Assembly: GCA_963801195.1 (NCBI GenBank)
Contig: CAWDDX010000005.1
Location: 496,001 to 560,000 of the forward strand
DNA: 64,000 bases
Reading direction: 5' to 3'
Source of the DNA: SZUA-36 sp963801195
GTDB lineage: Bacteria > Pseudomonadota > Gammaproteobacteria > Xanthomonadales > SZUA-36
Part shown: positions 36,080 to 43,796 of the stretch, piece after piece
Position numbering within the stretch: the stretch's first letter is position 1
Layout: each line of letters starts with the position of its first letter
Program-made: the position numbers and the translations under genes
Notes under the pieces: generated by a model
Seen by the model: the letters and a program-made list of their open reading frames with translations, nothing else
Told to the model about the DNA's origin: nothing
The model's database searches: none

Positions 36080-36856
36080 TTAGAATCGGACGTTAAAGGT
36101 GAACAGTGTGTGAGTGCGGTTTCCGAATCCATATTCGAGTCTGAGTGTGGCCCTGTCGGTGAAGGCATAACCGGTGCCGACAACGTAATTCCACTTGTCC
36201 GCGGTCTGTAATTCCACGCTGAACGGGACGGGGCCGATAAATGGCAAATCAAAATCGCCACTGTGCGTTTCATCGGTTTTCAGGTACATGCCACCCACCC
36301 AGAATTGCCAACTGTCTTTGAGCAAACCAACACGCGGTTGCACCGAGGTCGATTTAACCTTTGAATCAAGGTCTCCGCTGGTGTTGGTTTTGGTAAAGGT
36401 CGTGGTTACGGAGGTGAACCAGTTTTCCGCGCCATAAGCCAGCGTGAATCCGCCACCATAGACCGTGCCGTTAAATTTAACCGGTAGCTTGCCCAGGGAT
36501 ATTGGCAGACCCGTAATTTCCACCTGGCTGAAATCCACTATGGTATCGATTTTCACCCTGCCAAGCACGCCAAAAACGTTCAGAAAGGGCAGTACCCAGG
36601 CATCACCCTTGAAATCGAAGTGCTGGACCTCGTTGGTCACCTTGATTTGTGACGGGTCGCCGAGCGAGACGCCCGGCAAGGCGAACGACAGGTCCTTGAT
36701 TTCGTATTTCTGATTCATCGTGAAGAAATCGATGCCGACACCCCAGGGGCGGGGCAGGTTCCGGTCACCAACCATGTCTTTCATAAACGGCAGTCCTGAA
36801 TCTGCCGAAGACGATAATGGAATTAAAGCTGCAAGTAAAAGTATCAAGCCTCGCAT
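36080..36856 (-). CDS. outer membrane beta-barrel protein
   Basis: 258 residues: signal peptide ending in SSSADS, then alternating amphipathic beta strands and a last strand ending in Phe (HTLFTFNVRF), the Bam recognition signature. GTVYGGGFTLAYGAENWF and LRLEYGFGNRTHTLF are strand-like. Likely an 8-12 strand barrel, function unknown. Stop and the next start are 9 bases apart. Confidence 0.75.
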   Translation of the reverse strand: MRGLILLLAALIPLSSSADSGLPFMKDMVGDRNLPRPWGVGIDFFTMNQKYEIKDLSFALPGVSLGDPSQIKVTNEVQHFDFKGDAWVLPFLNVFGVLGRVKIDTIVDFSQVEITGLPISLGKLPVKFNGTVYGGGFTLAYGAENWFTSVTTTFTKTNTSGDLDSKVKSTSVQPRVGLLKDSWQFWVGGMYLKTDETHSGDFDLPFIGPVPFSVELQTADKWNYVVGTGYAFTDRATLRLEYGFGNRTHTLFTFNVRF

Positions 36857-36968
36857 TTTGTTCTCCAGTTATTTTCAGCCGAACGCGATTATATCCTTTT
36901 GTCCACGCGTACGGTCAACTTGATAGCACGGATTCGGAATGACTTCAGAGCTATTGTGTTTTTGTTGT

Positions 36969-37016
36969 TTTATATTAAAATGATGCTTATATGATATCAT
37001 TATAATATCAAGGAGA
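36969..37016 (+). promoter_or_regulatory. AT-rich promoter/operator region of the SPFH-RHH pair
   Basis: A strongly AT-rich stretch with the palindrome ATGATATCAT (36991-37000) and a following ATAATATCA half-copy, immediately before an AGGAGAAG ribosome site. The small ribbon-helix-helix protein encoded two genes on is a plausible binder (autoregulation); this is inference. Confidence 0.4.
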
Positions 37017-37021
37017 AGACA

Positions 37022-37891
37022 ATGATCAAGGAAATTCAGAAGAAATATGCATCCGGCTACCTGGCGCTGTTCATATTGCCGATCCTGTTTATCGCCAATG
37101 GATGGCTGTTTTTCTCAGCGCTTCAGAAGCTGATGATGCCGCTCATTATTGTCTCGATCCTGCTTGCGATCGTGTTGCTTATCTGTCTCGGCGGTTTTTT
37201 CATGGTGCATCCCAACCAGGCGCGGGTATTGACCCTTTTTGGCACGTATGTGGGCAGCGCCCGCGATACCGGGCTGCGCTGGGCGAACCCGTTTTACGCC
37301 AAGAAGGCCGTGTCCCTCAGGGTGCGCAATTTTGATTGCGATCCGCTCAAGGTCAATGACAGTTCCGGCAACCCGATTGAAATTGCGGCGGTGGTCGTGT
37401 GGAAGGTCGTTGATTCGGCGGAAGCGAGTTTCGAGGTCGACGACTACATAAGCTTTGTCGAAATTCAGACCGAGGCGGCGCTCAGGAACCTCGCCACCAG
37501 CTATCCCTATGAATCCCACAGCGATGATGCGATTGCCTTGAGAAGCAATCAGCAGGAGGTTGCAGAAAAGCTCAAGCTGGAAGTCCAGGACCGCCTGGAG
37601 AAGGCGGGTGTTGAAGTCATCGAGGCGCGTATCAGTCACCTGGCCTATGCGCAGGAAATCGCCAGCGCCATGCTCAAGAGGCAACAGGCGCAGGCCATTG
37701 TCGCTGCCCGGCGCACCATCGTTGACGGAGCGGTCGGCATGGTCAAGATGGCGCTGGACCAGTTGAAGGAACAGGAGGTCCTTGAATTGGATGACGAACG
37801 CAAGGCTGCGATGGCGAGTAACCTCCTGGTGGTGCTGTGCGCGCAGGAAAATGCCCAGCCAGTCTTGAATACAGGTTCGCTTTACAGCTAG
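37022..37891 (+). CDS. SPFH/Band 7 (stomatin-like) membrane protein
   Basis: 289 residues. Two N-terminal membrane helices (about 14-65) are followed by an SPFH domain (about 70-240): VHPNQARVLTLFGTYVGSAR, LRVRNFDCDPLKVND and AVVVWKVVDSAEASFEVDDY, then a helical tail with EKLKLEVQDRLEKAGVEVIE. SPFH proteins form membrane microdomain cages; the specific role is unknown. A strong AAGGAGAAG site precedes the ATG. The pairing with an Arc-like protein 12 bases downstream recurs in bacteria. Confidence 0.87.
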   Translation: MIKEIQKKYASGYLALFILPILFIANGWLFFSALQKLMMPLIIVSILLAIVLLICLGGFFMVHPNQARVLTLFGTYVGSARDTGLRWANPFYAKKAVSLRVRNFDCDPLKVNDSSGNPIEIAAVVVWKVVDSAEASFEVDDYISFVEIQTEAALRNLATSYPYESHSDDAIALRSNQQEVAEKLKLEVQDRLEKAGVEVIEARISHLAYAQEIASAMLKRQQAQAIVAARRTIVDGAVGMVKMALDQLKEQEVLELDDERKAAMASNLLVVLCAQENAQPVLNTGSLYS

Positions 37892-37903
37892 GTCTGTTTC
37901 CAG

Positions 37904-38092
37904 ATGGCAAAGAAAAGGGCTTTTCCGCTCAGAATCAACGAAGACATCTGGCGCGCGGTACGCCGCTGGTCAGACGATGAGTTACGCAGCGTCAATGCCC
38001 AGATTGAATATATTCTCCGCGACGCCCTGCGCAAATCAGGGCGATTGCAGCAGCGCCCGGACCGGAACAAGACGGATTCCGCAAAGCAATAG
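37904..38092 (+). CDS. Arc-like ribbon-helix-helix DNA-binding protein
   Basis: 62 residues. KKRAFPLRINEDIWRAVRRW gives the N-terminal beta strand and helix A, and LRSVNAQIEYILRDALRKSG gives helix B of an Arc/MetJ-type RHH dimer. It lies 12 bases after the SPFH gene; probable repressor of the pair. Confidence 0.82.
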   Translation: MAKKRAFPLRINEDIWRAVRRWSDDELRSVNAQIEYILRDALRKSGRLQQRPDRNKTDSAKQ

Positions 38093-38142
38093 CGAGTTCA
38101 TGGGTTCTGTTTCGGTGTTGCGGGCGGGTGGAAAGACTGGTG

Positions 38143-38499
38143 TCAATTTTCCTGCAGGTTGGAAAACCAACGCAGGTAAGCCAGCCATCCCATCAGGGTA
38201 ATACCGGCCCAAACGTGGACGATACCGGCAACCGGCCCGTAGCGGAATGACATCGTCATGGTCATGGCGACGCCCAGTCCGCAGAGCATGCTGTAGCCTG
38301 CAGATGAACCGGATGTCATTGGTGACTTGAACAGAAATGCCCTGGCGAAGAAGAGCAGCGGCCCGAGCGCGGTCAGCGCTAGTCCGAGCCACGACAGCAT
38401 GGGTTCCATACCCCTGACCATTTCGACAAGGGCATACAGGCCGAGCAGCGCGAACCAGCCAACGAAAGCACCTGTGTATACCGGTTTCTGCAAGTTCAT
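38143..38499 (-). CDS. small integral membrane protein of unknown function
   Basis: 118 residues with four predicted membrane helices (GAFVGWFALLGLYALVEMV, LSWLGLALTALGPLLFFARA, YSMLCGLGVAMTMTMSF, VHVWAGITLMGWLAYLRWF). Start MNLQKPVYTG at 38499 has GAGG 9 bases upstream; an ATG at 38514 is a weaker option. No family recognised. Confidence 0.6.
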   Translation of the reverse strand: MNLQKPVYTGAFVGWFALLGLYALVEMVRGMEPMLSWLGLALTALGPLLFFARAFLFKSPMTSGSSAGYSMLCGLGVAMTMTMSFRYGPVAGIVHVWAGITLMGWLAYLRWFSNLQEN

Positions 38500-38696
38500 T
38501 GTGGTGAACCTCATGGTGACGTGTGAAAATACCGCAGATAGTACCAGTGAACTGCATCGAAATTAAAGGCTTGCCAGATGTTTCGATGCGTACACCAGGG
38601 CCCGGGCCAAAACGAGCATAATGCCGTGGTACCGGGACGGCCGGTAAGGATTATGACGAGCCTGACCGGTCTGTATAGAACCCAGGGAGCCTAGCC

Positions 38697-39305
38697 ATGA
38701 TTAAAAAGTATATCCTGCCGGTAATGTTGATGTTGTTGTCCGTTCCTTTGACCGCCTGGTCTGTCAACAAGGACTGTTTTCCACCCGACATGATCCCGGA
38801 CAATATGTTCCCGATGGTCAAGCTCGAGACCAGCATGGGCGATATTGTCGTTGAATTGAACCGTATGCGTGCACCCATCACGACAAATAATTTTTTACGC
38901 TACGTGCTCGAAGGTGAGTACGATGGAACCATCTTTCACCGCGTCATGCCGGGATTCGTCGTGCAGGGCGGTGGTTATACCCCGGAAATTGAAGAGAAAA
39001 CCATGCATGAAGATATCTTCAATGAATCCGGGAATGGTTTAAAAAATATTACCGGTAGCATCGCGATGGCCCGTTATGATGACCCGCATACTGCTACCCG
39101 GCAGTTCTATTTCAATATGAATAACAATGCCAGCCTGGATCCGAATTCGAAAAATTGGGGATACGCGGTGTTTGGAATGGTGGTTTCAGGAATGGAGGTG
39201 CTTGAGGCGATTGCAGCGGTGAAAACCGGCTACAGCGAGGCGCTGGATGCGCAGGACGTGCCACTGGTTCCGGTGCTTTTGATCCGTGCCAGTGTGCAGG
39301 AATGA
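38697..39305 (+). CDS. exported cyclophilin-type peptidyl-prolyl isomerase
   Basis: 202 residues with a signal peptide (ILPVMLMLLSVPLTAWS). The cyclophilin core is visible: VKLETSMGDIVVELN, APITTNNFLRYV, the catalytic loop DGTIFHRVMPGFVVQGGGY, and SIAMARYDDPHTATRQFYFN. Similar in layout to periplasmic PpiA. Single gene. Confidence 0.9.
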   Translation: MIKKYILPVMLMLLSVPLTAWSVNKDCFPPDMIPDNMFPMVKLETSMGDIVVELNRMRAPITTNNFLRYVLEGEYDGTIFHRVMPGFVVQGGGYTPEIEEKTMHEDIFNESGNGLKNITGSIAMARYDDPHTATRQFYFNMNNNASLDPNSKNWGYAVFGMVVSGMEVLEAIAAVKTGYSEALDAQDVPLVPVLLIRASVQE

Positions 39306-39311
39306 CTTCCA

Positions 39312-39338
39312 GGCCGGGAGCCCGGTGGTCTCCCGGCC
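39312..39338 (+). terminator. hairpin after the cyclophilin gene
   Basis: Nine-pair stem GGCCGGGAG/CTCCCGGCC (39312-39320 with 39330-39338), nine-base loop, no clear T-run. It could be a weak or factor-assisted terminator. Confidence 0.4.
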
Positions 39339-39360
39339 AATTTCAAGGACATAATCCCTG

Positions 39361-40242
39361 ATGGGCTGGGGTGAGCTTTTTGCACTGTCCAGCGCAATGG
39401 TCTGGGCGCTTGCCGTTATCCTGTTCCGGCGTTCGGGCGAGACACTGCCGGCTTTTGAGCTGAACCTGTTCAAAAACTTTGTCGGCCTTGTTCTGCTGGT
39501 CCCAACGATACTCCTGTTCGAGGGTCCCGGCTTACCCGACTATTCCCTGCAAGAACTGCTGCTGGTATTTGTTTCCGGCCTGCTCGGCATTGCAGTGGCG
39601 GACACCTGGTATTTCAGGGCGCTCAATATGATGGGCGCGAGCAGGACCGGTATTGTTTCGAGCCTGTTCAGTCCCTTTGTCATCCTGCTGTCAGCCATTT
39701 TTTTGGGAGAACGGCTGGGTTCATGGCAGTGGCTTGGATTTCTGTCCGTGATGTCCGGTGTGCTGCTGGTCAACTGGCGCTCAAATCGAATGGTCGTGGA
39801 TACGGCCGACGTCAAGAAGGGTGTCATGTATGGTATCGGCGCCGTATTCATGATGGCGGCGGGGATTGTCATGGTTAAGGAAATTCTCGAAACCCGTTCG
39901 TTTCTGTGGACTGTTGAATTACGCATGGTGGGTGGCGCCGGCGGCATGTTGTTGTATATTCTGATGCATGCCAAGTGGCAAAGCGTCAAACACAATTTCA
40001 GCCAGCCACAGGCGTGGGTCAGGGTAACGTTTGCCTCGCTCCTGGGTTCCTATGTGGCGCTGATCCTGTGGTTGGCGGGATACAAATTGATCGATGCATC
40101 AACGGCTTCGGTGCTCAACGAAACCAATGTTTCGTTCATCGTATTCCTGGCCTGGTTGATGCTTGGCGAACCGATCAACCGGCGTAAAATGGCAGGTCTG
40201 TGCCTGACGCTGGGTGGCGTGATCATCATGATAGCTACATGA
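39361..40242 (+). CDS. EamA/DMT-superfamily transporter
   Basis: 293 residues with ten predicted helices in two EamA repeats (about 3-140 and 155-292). WGELFALSSAMVWALAVILF and LLGSYVALILWLAGYKLIDA are typical. Probably an inner-membrane metabolite exporter; the substrate is not predictable. Confidence 0.87.
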   Translation: MGWGELFALSSAMVWALAVILFRRSGETLPAFELNLFKNFVGLVLLVPTILLFEGPGLPDYSLQELLLVFVSGLLGIAVADTWYFRALNMMGASRTGIVSSLFSPFVILLSAIFLGERLGSWQWLGFLSVMSGVLLVNWRSNRMVVDTADVKKGVMYGIGAVFMMAAGIVMVKEILETRSFLWTVELRMVGGAGGMLLYILMHAKWQSVKHNFSQPQAWVRVTFASLLGSYVALILWLAGYKLIDASTASVLNETNVSFIVFLAWLMLGEPINRRKMAGLCLTLGGVIIMIAT

Positions 40243-40284
40243 TTCGTTTCAATACGGAGATATTCCGCGCTACAGGGAAACTGG

Positions 40285-41169
40285 ATGCAAGTCAAAAAAT
40301 ACACCAATAAGTGGTCAATAAGTCTCCTGTTACTGTTGGTTGGCATATTGTCTGTGACACCGGTTGTAGACCGGCGCGCCGCCGTGGATTATGAGAAGCT
40401 TTTCCAACGGGCCTTTATCACTTTTGCCCTGGCCAGAACCATCAACGGGGTGATTTCCGTGTTACAGGGTACCGAAATTGCCCTGCAGCCTGCAGGCGTG
40501 GGCGTCACCCTGACACCCGGTGAAATACTGGATCCGGTCAATGACCTGGTTGAACGGTTTTCATGGATCATGATGGGCGCAACCATTTCACTGGGTGTTC
40601 AGAATGTGTTGCTGGACATCAGCGCCTGGTGGGTCATTCAGGCCCTGGTGGCCGCGTTGGCGGCCTGGTTGCTGATACGCTTGTGGTATCCGGGGCAGGG
40701 CTCTCAAATGAACCGGGTGTTGTTCAGGCGGGTCTTTCCATTGCTGTTGTTCATTCGGTTTGCCGTTCCCGTGATGTTGATCGCCAACGATCTGCTCTAT
40801 CAGCAATTTCTCGAACAGCGGTATCAGCAGAGCACTGAAATCGTGACCGAAGCGGGTGAGGAACTGGAGCAGATCCGGGCCGAGTCAAACGCGGAGAATA
40901 CGCAGGACGACGATGCCGGCATGCTGGATTCCATTACACGTGCCTGGAGCAACACGGTGGATACGATGGATCTGTCCGGCAGGCTGGCGCGTATCCAGAC
41001 CCGCGCAGCGGAGGTCATTGCTCACCTGATTCAGCTGAGCGTTGTCTTTGTCCTGCAAACGGCGTTATTGCCGGTGGCCTTTTTATGGTTTTTTGCACAG
41101 GTGATCAAAAGGTTATTCCGGCCGTTGGGTTCCAGGGGCCGTCCTGAACAAACCGGAATTGACCGGTAA
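40285..41169 (+). CDS. membrane protein of unknown function
   Basis: 294 residues. An N-terminal signal or anchor, about four further membrane segments (including LLLDISAWWVIQALVAALAA, RVFPLLLFIRFAVPVMLIAN and LQTALLPVAFLWFF), and a long hydrophilic helical stretch (about 180-240, EAGEELEQIRAESNAENTQD) between them. No family recognised. Its TAA stop lies in the loop of a terminator. Confidence 0.7.
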   Translation: MQVKKYTNKWSISLLLLLVGILSVTPVVDRRAAVDYEKLFQRAFITFALARTINGVISVLQGTEIALQPAGVGVTLTPGEILDPVNDLVERFSWIMMGATISLGVQNVLLDISAWWVIQALVAALAAWLLIRLWYPGQGSQMNRVLFRRVFPLLLFIRFAVPVMLIANDLLYQQFLEQRYQQSTEIVTEAGEELEQIRAESNAENTQDDDAGMLDSITRAWSNTVDTMDLSGRLARIQTRAAEVIAHLIQLSVVFVLQTALLPVAFLWFFAQVIKRLFRPLGSRGRPEQTGIDR

Positions 41170-41179
41170 ACCGGTTTTT
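41162..41179 (+). terminator. intrinsic terminator overlapping a stop codon
   Basis: ACCGG/CCGGT stem with loop TAAA and five T (41175-41179). The TAA at 41167-41169 is the stop of the preceding gene. It isolates the palindrome-array region downstream. Confidence 0.6.
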
Positions 41180-41194
41180 CGCACATCCAGACCC

Positions 41195-41216
41195 GTATAC
41201 GGAATGCTCCGTATAC
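41195..41216. repeat. nine-pair inverted repeat before array A
   Basis: GTATACGGA/TCCGTATAC with a four-base loop, 13 bases before the first palindrome of array A. Possibly a further operator or hairpin; no T-run. Confidence 0.4.
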
Positions 41217-41229
41217 ATCGGTAAAAAAA

Positions 41230-41281
41230 TGACATATATGTCAATTAATGACAATATTGTCTATAATAGACACTTCAGTCA
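41230..41281 (+). promoter_or_regulatory. operator-like array A: three 14-bp palindromes with 19-bp period
   Basis: Sites at 41230-41243 (TGACATATATGTCA, perfect palindrome), 41249-41262 (TGACAATATTGTCT) and 41268-41281 (AGACACTTCAGTCA, degenerate), separated by five bases each. A perfect -10 hexamer TATAAT (41262-41267) lies between sites 2 and 3, so occupancy would block polymerase. The same array type precedes the paralogous gene at 42818. Binding protein unknown. Confidence 0.8.
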
Positions 41282-41453
41282 ATTTTATATATACGGATAA
41301 AGAGTGGGGCAGGACACTGGTCCTGGAACAGGCCGGGTCTTGTCTTGCATAGTTAAATCAGAAATGTATCCATACATTTTCCGGCCGAATACCTGCCTGC
41401 AGACAAATATGGATATGAAACAGGGATTGAATTTTTAGAACAAGGAGGGTCCC

Positions 41454-42317
41454 ATGGCCGATTCCGGCAAGCCCGTCATACGCGATGTCGCAATCCTCAC
41501 CCGCGCCATCGAAAACGTACTCCGCAAACTGATTCGAATGCTGATCGGCAAAATGTCGCTGAAGAAACTCCAGGAGATGATCCAGATAATTTTCATCGAG
41601 GAGGCCGAAGCGAAATTGAAAAAGGAAGTGCCGGGCAAAAGCGTGGCCCTCGGCGACATTGCTTTGCAAACCGGTGTCGATACAAGAACCATTAAAAAAA
41701 TCCGCACCTACATCGCTTTGAGCAACCCCATTCACCGGGATCAAACCTTTCTCGACGGGTTTATGCCGCTTTTCAAGGTTTTCGACCTGTGGATGAATGA
41801 CGCCAGGTTTTTTGATCCGGCAACCGGAAAACCACGACGTCTCAAAATTGAAGGTGATGAAGCAAGCTTTGCAGAGCTCGTCAAAGTTGCCATTCAATCC
41901 CGCGGCCTGACAGCCCAGGCGGTACTTAAACGATTGAAGGAAATCGACGTTGTCGAAGTGGATGCTGCAGGCGCGACCGTCTTGTTGAAGCAGGACGACA
42001 ACGTTTTCATCAGCAAGGATGACATGGACCTGCTGGAAGTCGGTCTGACTGCTATAGGCAACCTTGCGGGCACCATTGAGCACAATATTGAGAACCACCT
42101 GAACGAAGATGCCAGATATTTCCAGCGGGGAAGCTGGAACTACCAGTTCAACCCGCAAAATATCGATCGGGTCCGCAGCACCATTCACCGCTACCTGAGA
42201 AAGGTGGATGCGCAATCGAGGGAGTTGATCACATCGCTGGCTGATTCCGAAAGTCAGAAAGGCCAGGTAACCGCGGGTATCAGCATGTTTTATTTTGAGG
42301 AAGACCTGTCGGTCTGA
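41454..42317 (+). CDS. DUF6502-type protein, paralogue 1
   Basis: 287 residues, soluble. The N-terminal third has a helical region (VLRKLIRMLIGKMSLKKLQE) and a helix-turn-helix-like segment, VALGDIALQTGVDTRTIKKI, so DNA binding is plausible. The C-terminus reads GQVTAGISMFYFEED and is shared with the paralogue at 42818. I place it in the DUF6502 group of uncharacterised proteins. The ATG has an AAGGAGGG site. A long leader of about 170 bases separates it from array A. Autoregulation through the array is inference. Confidence 0.75.
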   Translation: MADSGKPVIRDVAILTRAIENVLRKLIRMLIGKMSLKKLQEMIQIIFIEEAEAKLKKEVPGKSVALGDIALQTGVDTRTIKKIRTYIALSNPIHRDQTFLDGFMPLFKVFDLWMNDARFFDPATGKPRRLKIEGDEASFAELVKVAIQSRGLTAQAVLKRLKEIDVVEVDAAGATVLLKQDDNVFISKDDMDLLEVGLTAIGNLAGTIEHNIENHLNEDARYFQRGSWNYQFNPQNIDRVRSTIHRYLRKVDAQSRELITSLADSESQKGQVTAGISMFYFEEDLSV

Positions 42318-42479
42318 ATTCGGTACGCCCGGTACGTGTCGTCACGGGTCGCCACCCGGTCATATTCATCACGTCTTTCAGTGCCTTCTGCAGGAGGGGC
42401 GTTCCATGCCCAAATGGTCATTGAACCGACACCGGTGCCGGCGGTTAAAGGTCGGGTAAATTTCCTACAAATTTAAAAT

Positions 42480-42550
42480 TGACATACATGTCATTATATG
42501 ACATGCTAGTCAATAAGAGACATTAATGTCAAACAATGACATATTTGTCA
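42480..42550 (+). promoter_or_regulatory. operator-like array B: four 14-bp palindromes with 19-bp period
   Basis: Sites at 42480-42493 (TGACATACATGTCA), 42499-42512 (TGACATGCTAGTCA), 42518-42531 (AGACATTAATGTCA) and 42537-42550 (TGACATATTTGTCA), each start 19 bases after the previous. A -10-like TAGAAT follows at 42552-42557. Spacer 2-3 (ATAAG) matches the spacer of array A (ATAAT), showing the two arrays are related as a whole. Confidence 0.85.
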
Positions 42551-42598
42551 GTAGAATCTGGAAGGAAAAATTGTACGGCAAGCGATAAGGATAGCAAT

Positions 42599-42703
42599 GT
42601 AAAGCTTTAAGGGGGTAGCTTTACGACGCTGAAGGGGGAATCCGCATTTGCTTGTACAGGGGGGAAGGCAAAGCACCGGACTTGAAATAGTTCGGGCTTT
42701 GTC
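42599..42703 (+). promoter_or_regulatory. structured leader of DUF6502 paralogue 2
   Basis: Two hairpins: GTAAAGCT/AGCTTTAC (42599-42623) with a G-rich loop, and a long one (42667-42703: GGCAAAGC-A-CCGGACT / AGTTCGG-GCTTTGTC, 15 pairs, one bulge) followed by TTGTG. A related CGGGTCTTGTCTTG tract lies in the leader of paralogue 1 near 41334-41347. Attenuation or RNA-based control is possible; no known riboswitch class recognised. Confidence 0.45.
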
Positions 42704-42817
42704 TTGTGCGGGTTCGCCAGTCCGTGACCCGTTTGCTCAAATTCGTATGATTGGAACACCCGGATCTGATGGGTTTTAAACAGGGAATGTAGCGTTTTAA
42801 GGAACACGGAGAACCAC

Positions 42818-43684
42818 ATGAGCACGTCCATTACAGCCGATTCAGGTGACGTCGCAATCCTCACGACCGCAGTTGAAAATGTATTCAGGAAAATGTTGAG
42901 ATTATTGATCGGGAAAATGTCGCTGAAAAAACTCCAGGAAATGATCCAGGTTATTTTTATAGAAGAAGCCGAAGCAAAACTGAAAAAGGAGAGACCGGGC
43001 AAAAATGTTGCGCTCTCGACCCTGGCCATCGTCACCGGTATCGATACCCGCACACTCACCCGTATAAAAGGTAGTGAAAGTTACCTGAAACCTTTCCACG
43101 AGGAAAAACGATTCTTACGCGAGATTACACCTGAGTGCAGCGTACTGGACGTTTGGGAAAGCAGTGAAACCTATACGGATCCAAAAACAGCCAAGCCCAG
43201 GGTCCTGGAGATAACCGGGCCCAGACCAAGTTTTGAGAGCCTGATCGGTGATTCAAATTCAACCCGGGGTGTCACTGTGAATTCGTTCCTGCAGAGACTC
43301 GAAGCAAGTAAATCGATCGTGGTGGACAAGGCCGGCAACACGGTCAGGATGATCGATAAAAGATATACGCCGTTCGGTTCTGAAATAAAGACCGAAAATG
43401 CAAGGATCGGCATGGCGGCCGTCGGCAACCTCGTGGATACGATCGGGCATAATTTGAAGGCGCCCACGGACAACGGCGAGTCATTTTATCAACGTGGTTG
43501 CTGGACCAACCGGTTGGACAAAAAGGATTCCAACAACCTGAGGAAATTGATCCGGAATTTTCTTTCGGAGACCGATGAAAAAGCCAGGAAGATCATAAAA
43601 CCTTTCGAGCAGGACAAGACGGGTCATGATCAGGTTACCGCGGGTGTCAGCATGTTCTATTTCGAAGAAGAGACCCGCAACTAG
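42818..43684 (+). CDS. DUF6502-type protein, paralogue 2
   Basis: 288 residues, clearly homologous to the protein at 41454: the shared core VFRKMLRLLIGKMSLKKLQE, then VIFIEEAEAKLKKERPGKN, and the end DQVTAGVSMFYFEEETRN. The HTH-like part here reads VALSTLAIVTGIDTRTLTRI. The middle (about 95-200) has diverged, so the two may have different ligands or targets. The ATG has a GGAGAACC site. The TAG stop lies inside the 116-bp inverted-repeat element at 43681. Confidence 0.75.
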   Translation: MSTSITADSGDVAILTTAVENVFRKMLRLLIGKMSLKKLQEMIQVIFIEEAEAKLKKERPGKNVALSTLAIVTGIDTRTLTRIKGSESYLKPFHEEKRFLREITPECSVLDVWESSETYTDPKTAKPRVLEITGPRPSFESLIGDSNSTRGVTVNSFLQRLEASKSIVVDKAGNTVRMIDKRYTPFGSEIKTENARIGMAAVGNLVDTIGHNLKAPTDNGESFYQRGCWTNRLDKKDSNNLRKLIRNFLSETDEKARKIIKPFEQDKTGHDQVTAGVSMFYFEEETRN

Positions 43685-43796
43685 ACATAATGATTTGACC
43701 TGCCCAACCTCAAGCCGCGTGGATTAAGCTAGAGGTTTGGTTAACCATAGGCTCAGAGCCAGAATTGAGGAGGACAGGTCAAATCATTATGTCTAG
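43681..43796. mobile_element. 116-bp inverted-repeat element (MITE-like) between convergent genes
   Basis: The outer 22 bases (43681-43702) are a perfect inverted copy of 43775-43796, beginning and ending with CTAG; partial pairing continues inward (CCTCAA/TTGAGG). The centre of about 40 bases is unpaired. Both neighbours end in it: the DUF6502 gene (TAG at 43682-43684) and the Sel1 gene (stop at 43793). No T-run, so a simple intrinsic terminator is unlikely; a small non-autonomous transposon is the better fit. No transposase is present. Confidence 0.6.

Noticed and set aside
42480..42550. CRISPR-like or iteron origin for the 19-bp periodic repeats
   Set aside because: Spacers are only five bases and the repeats are symmetric palindromes. 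No replication initiator gene follows, so an operator array is the better reading.
43681..43796. Ordinary bidirectional terminator
   Set aside because: The loop is about 40 bases or more and there is no T-run on either strand, though some terminating effect cannot be excluded.
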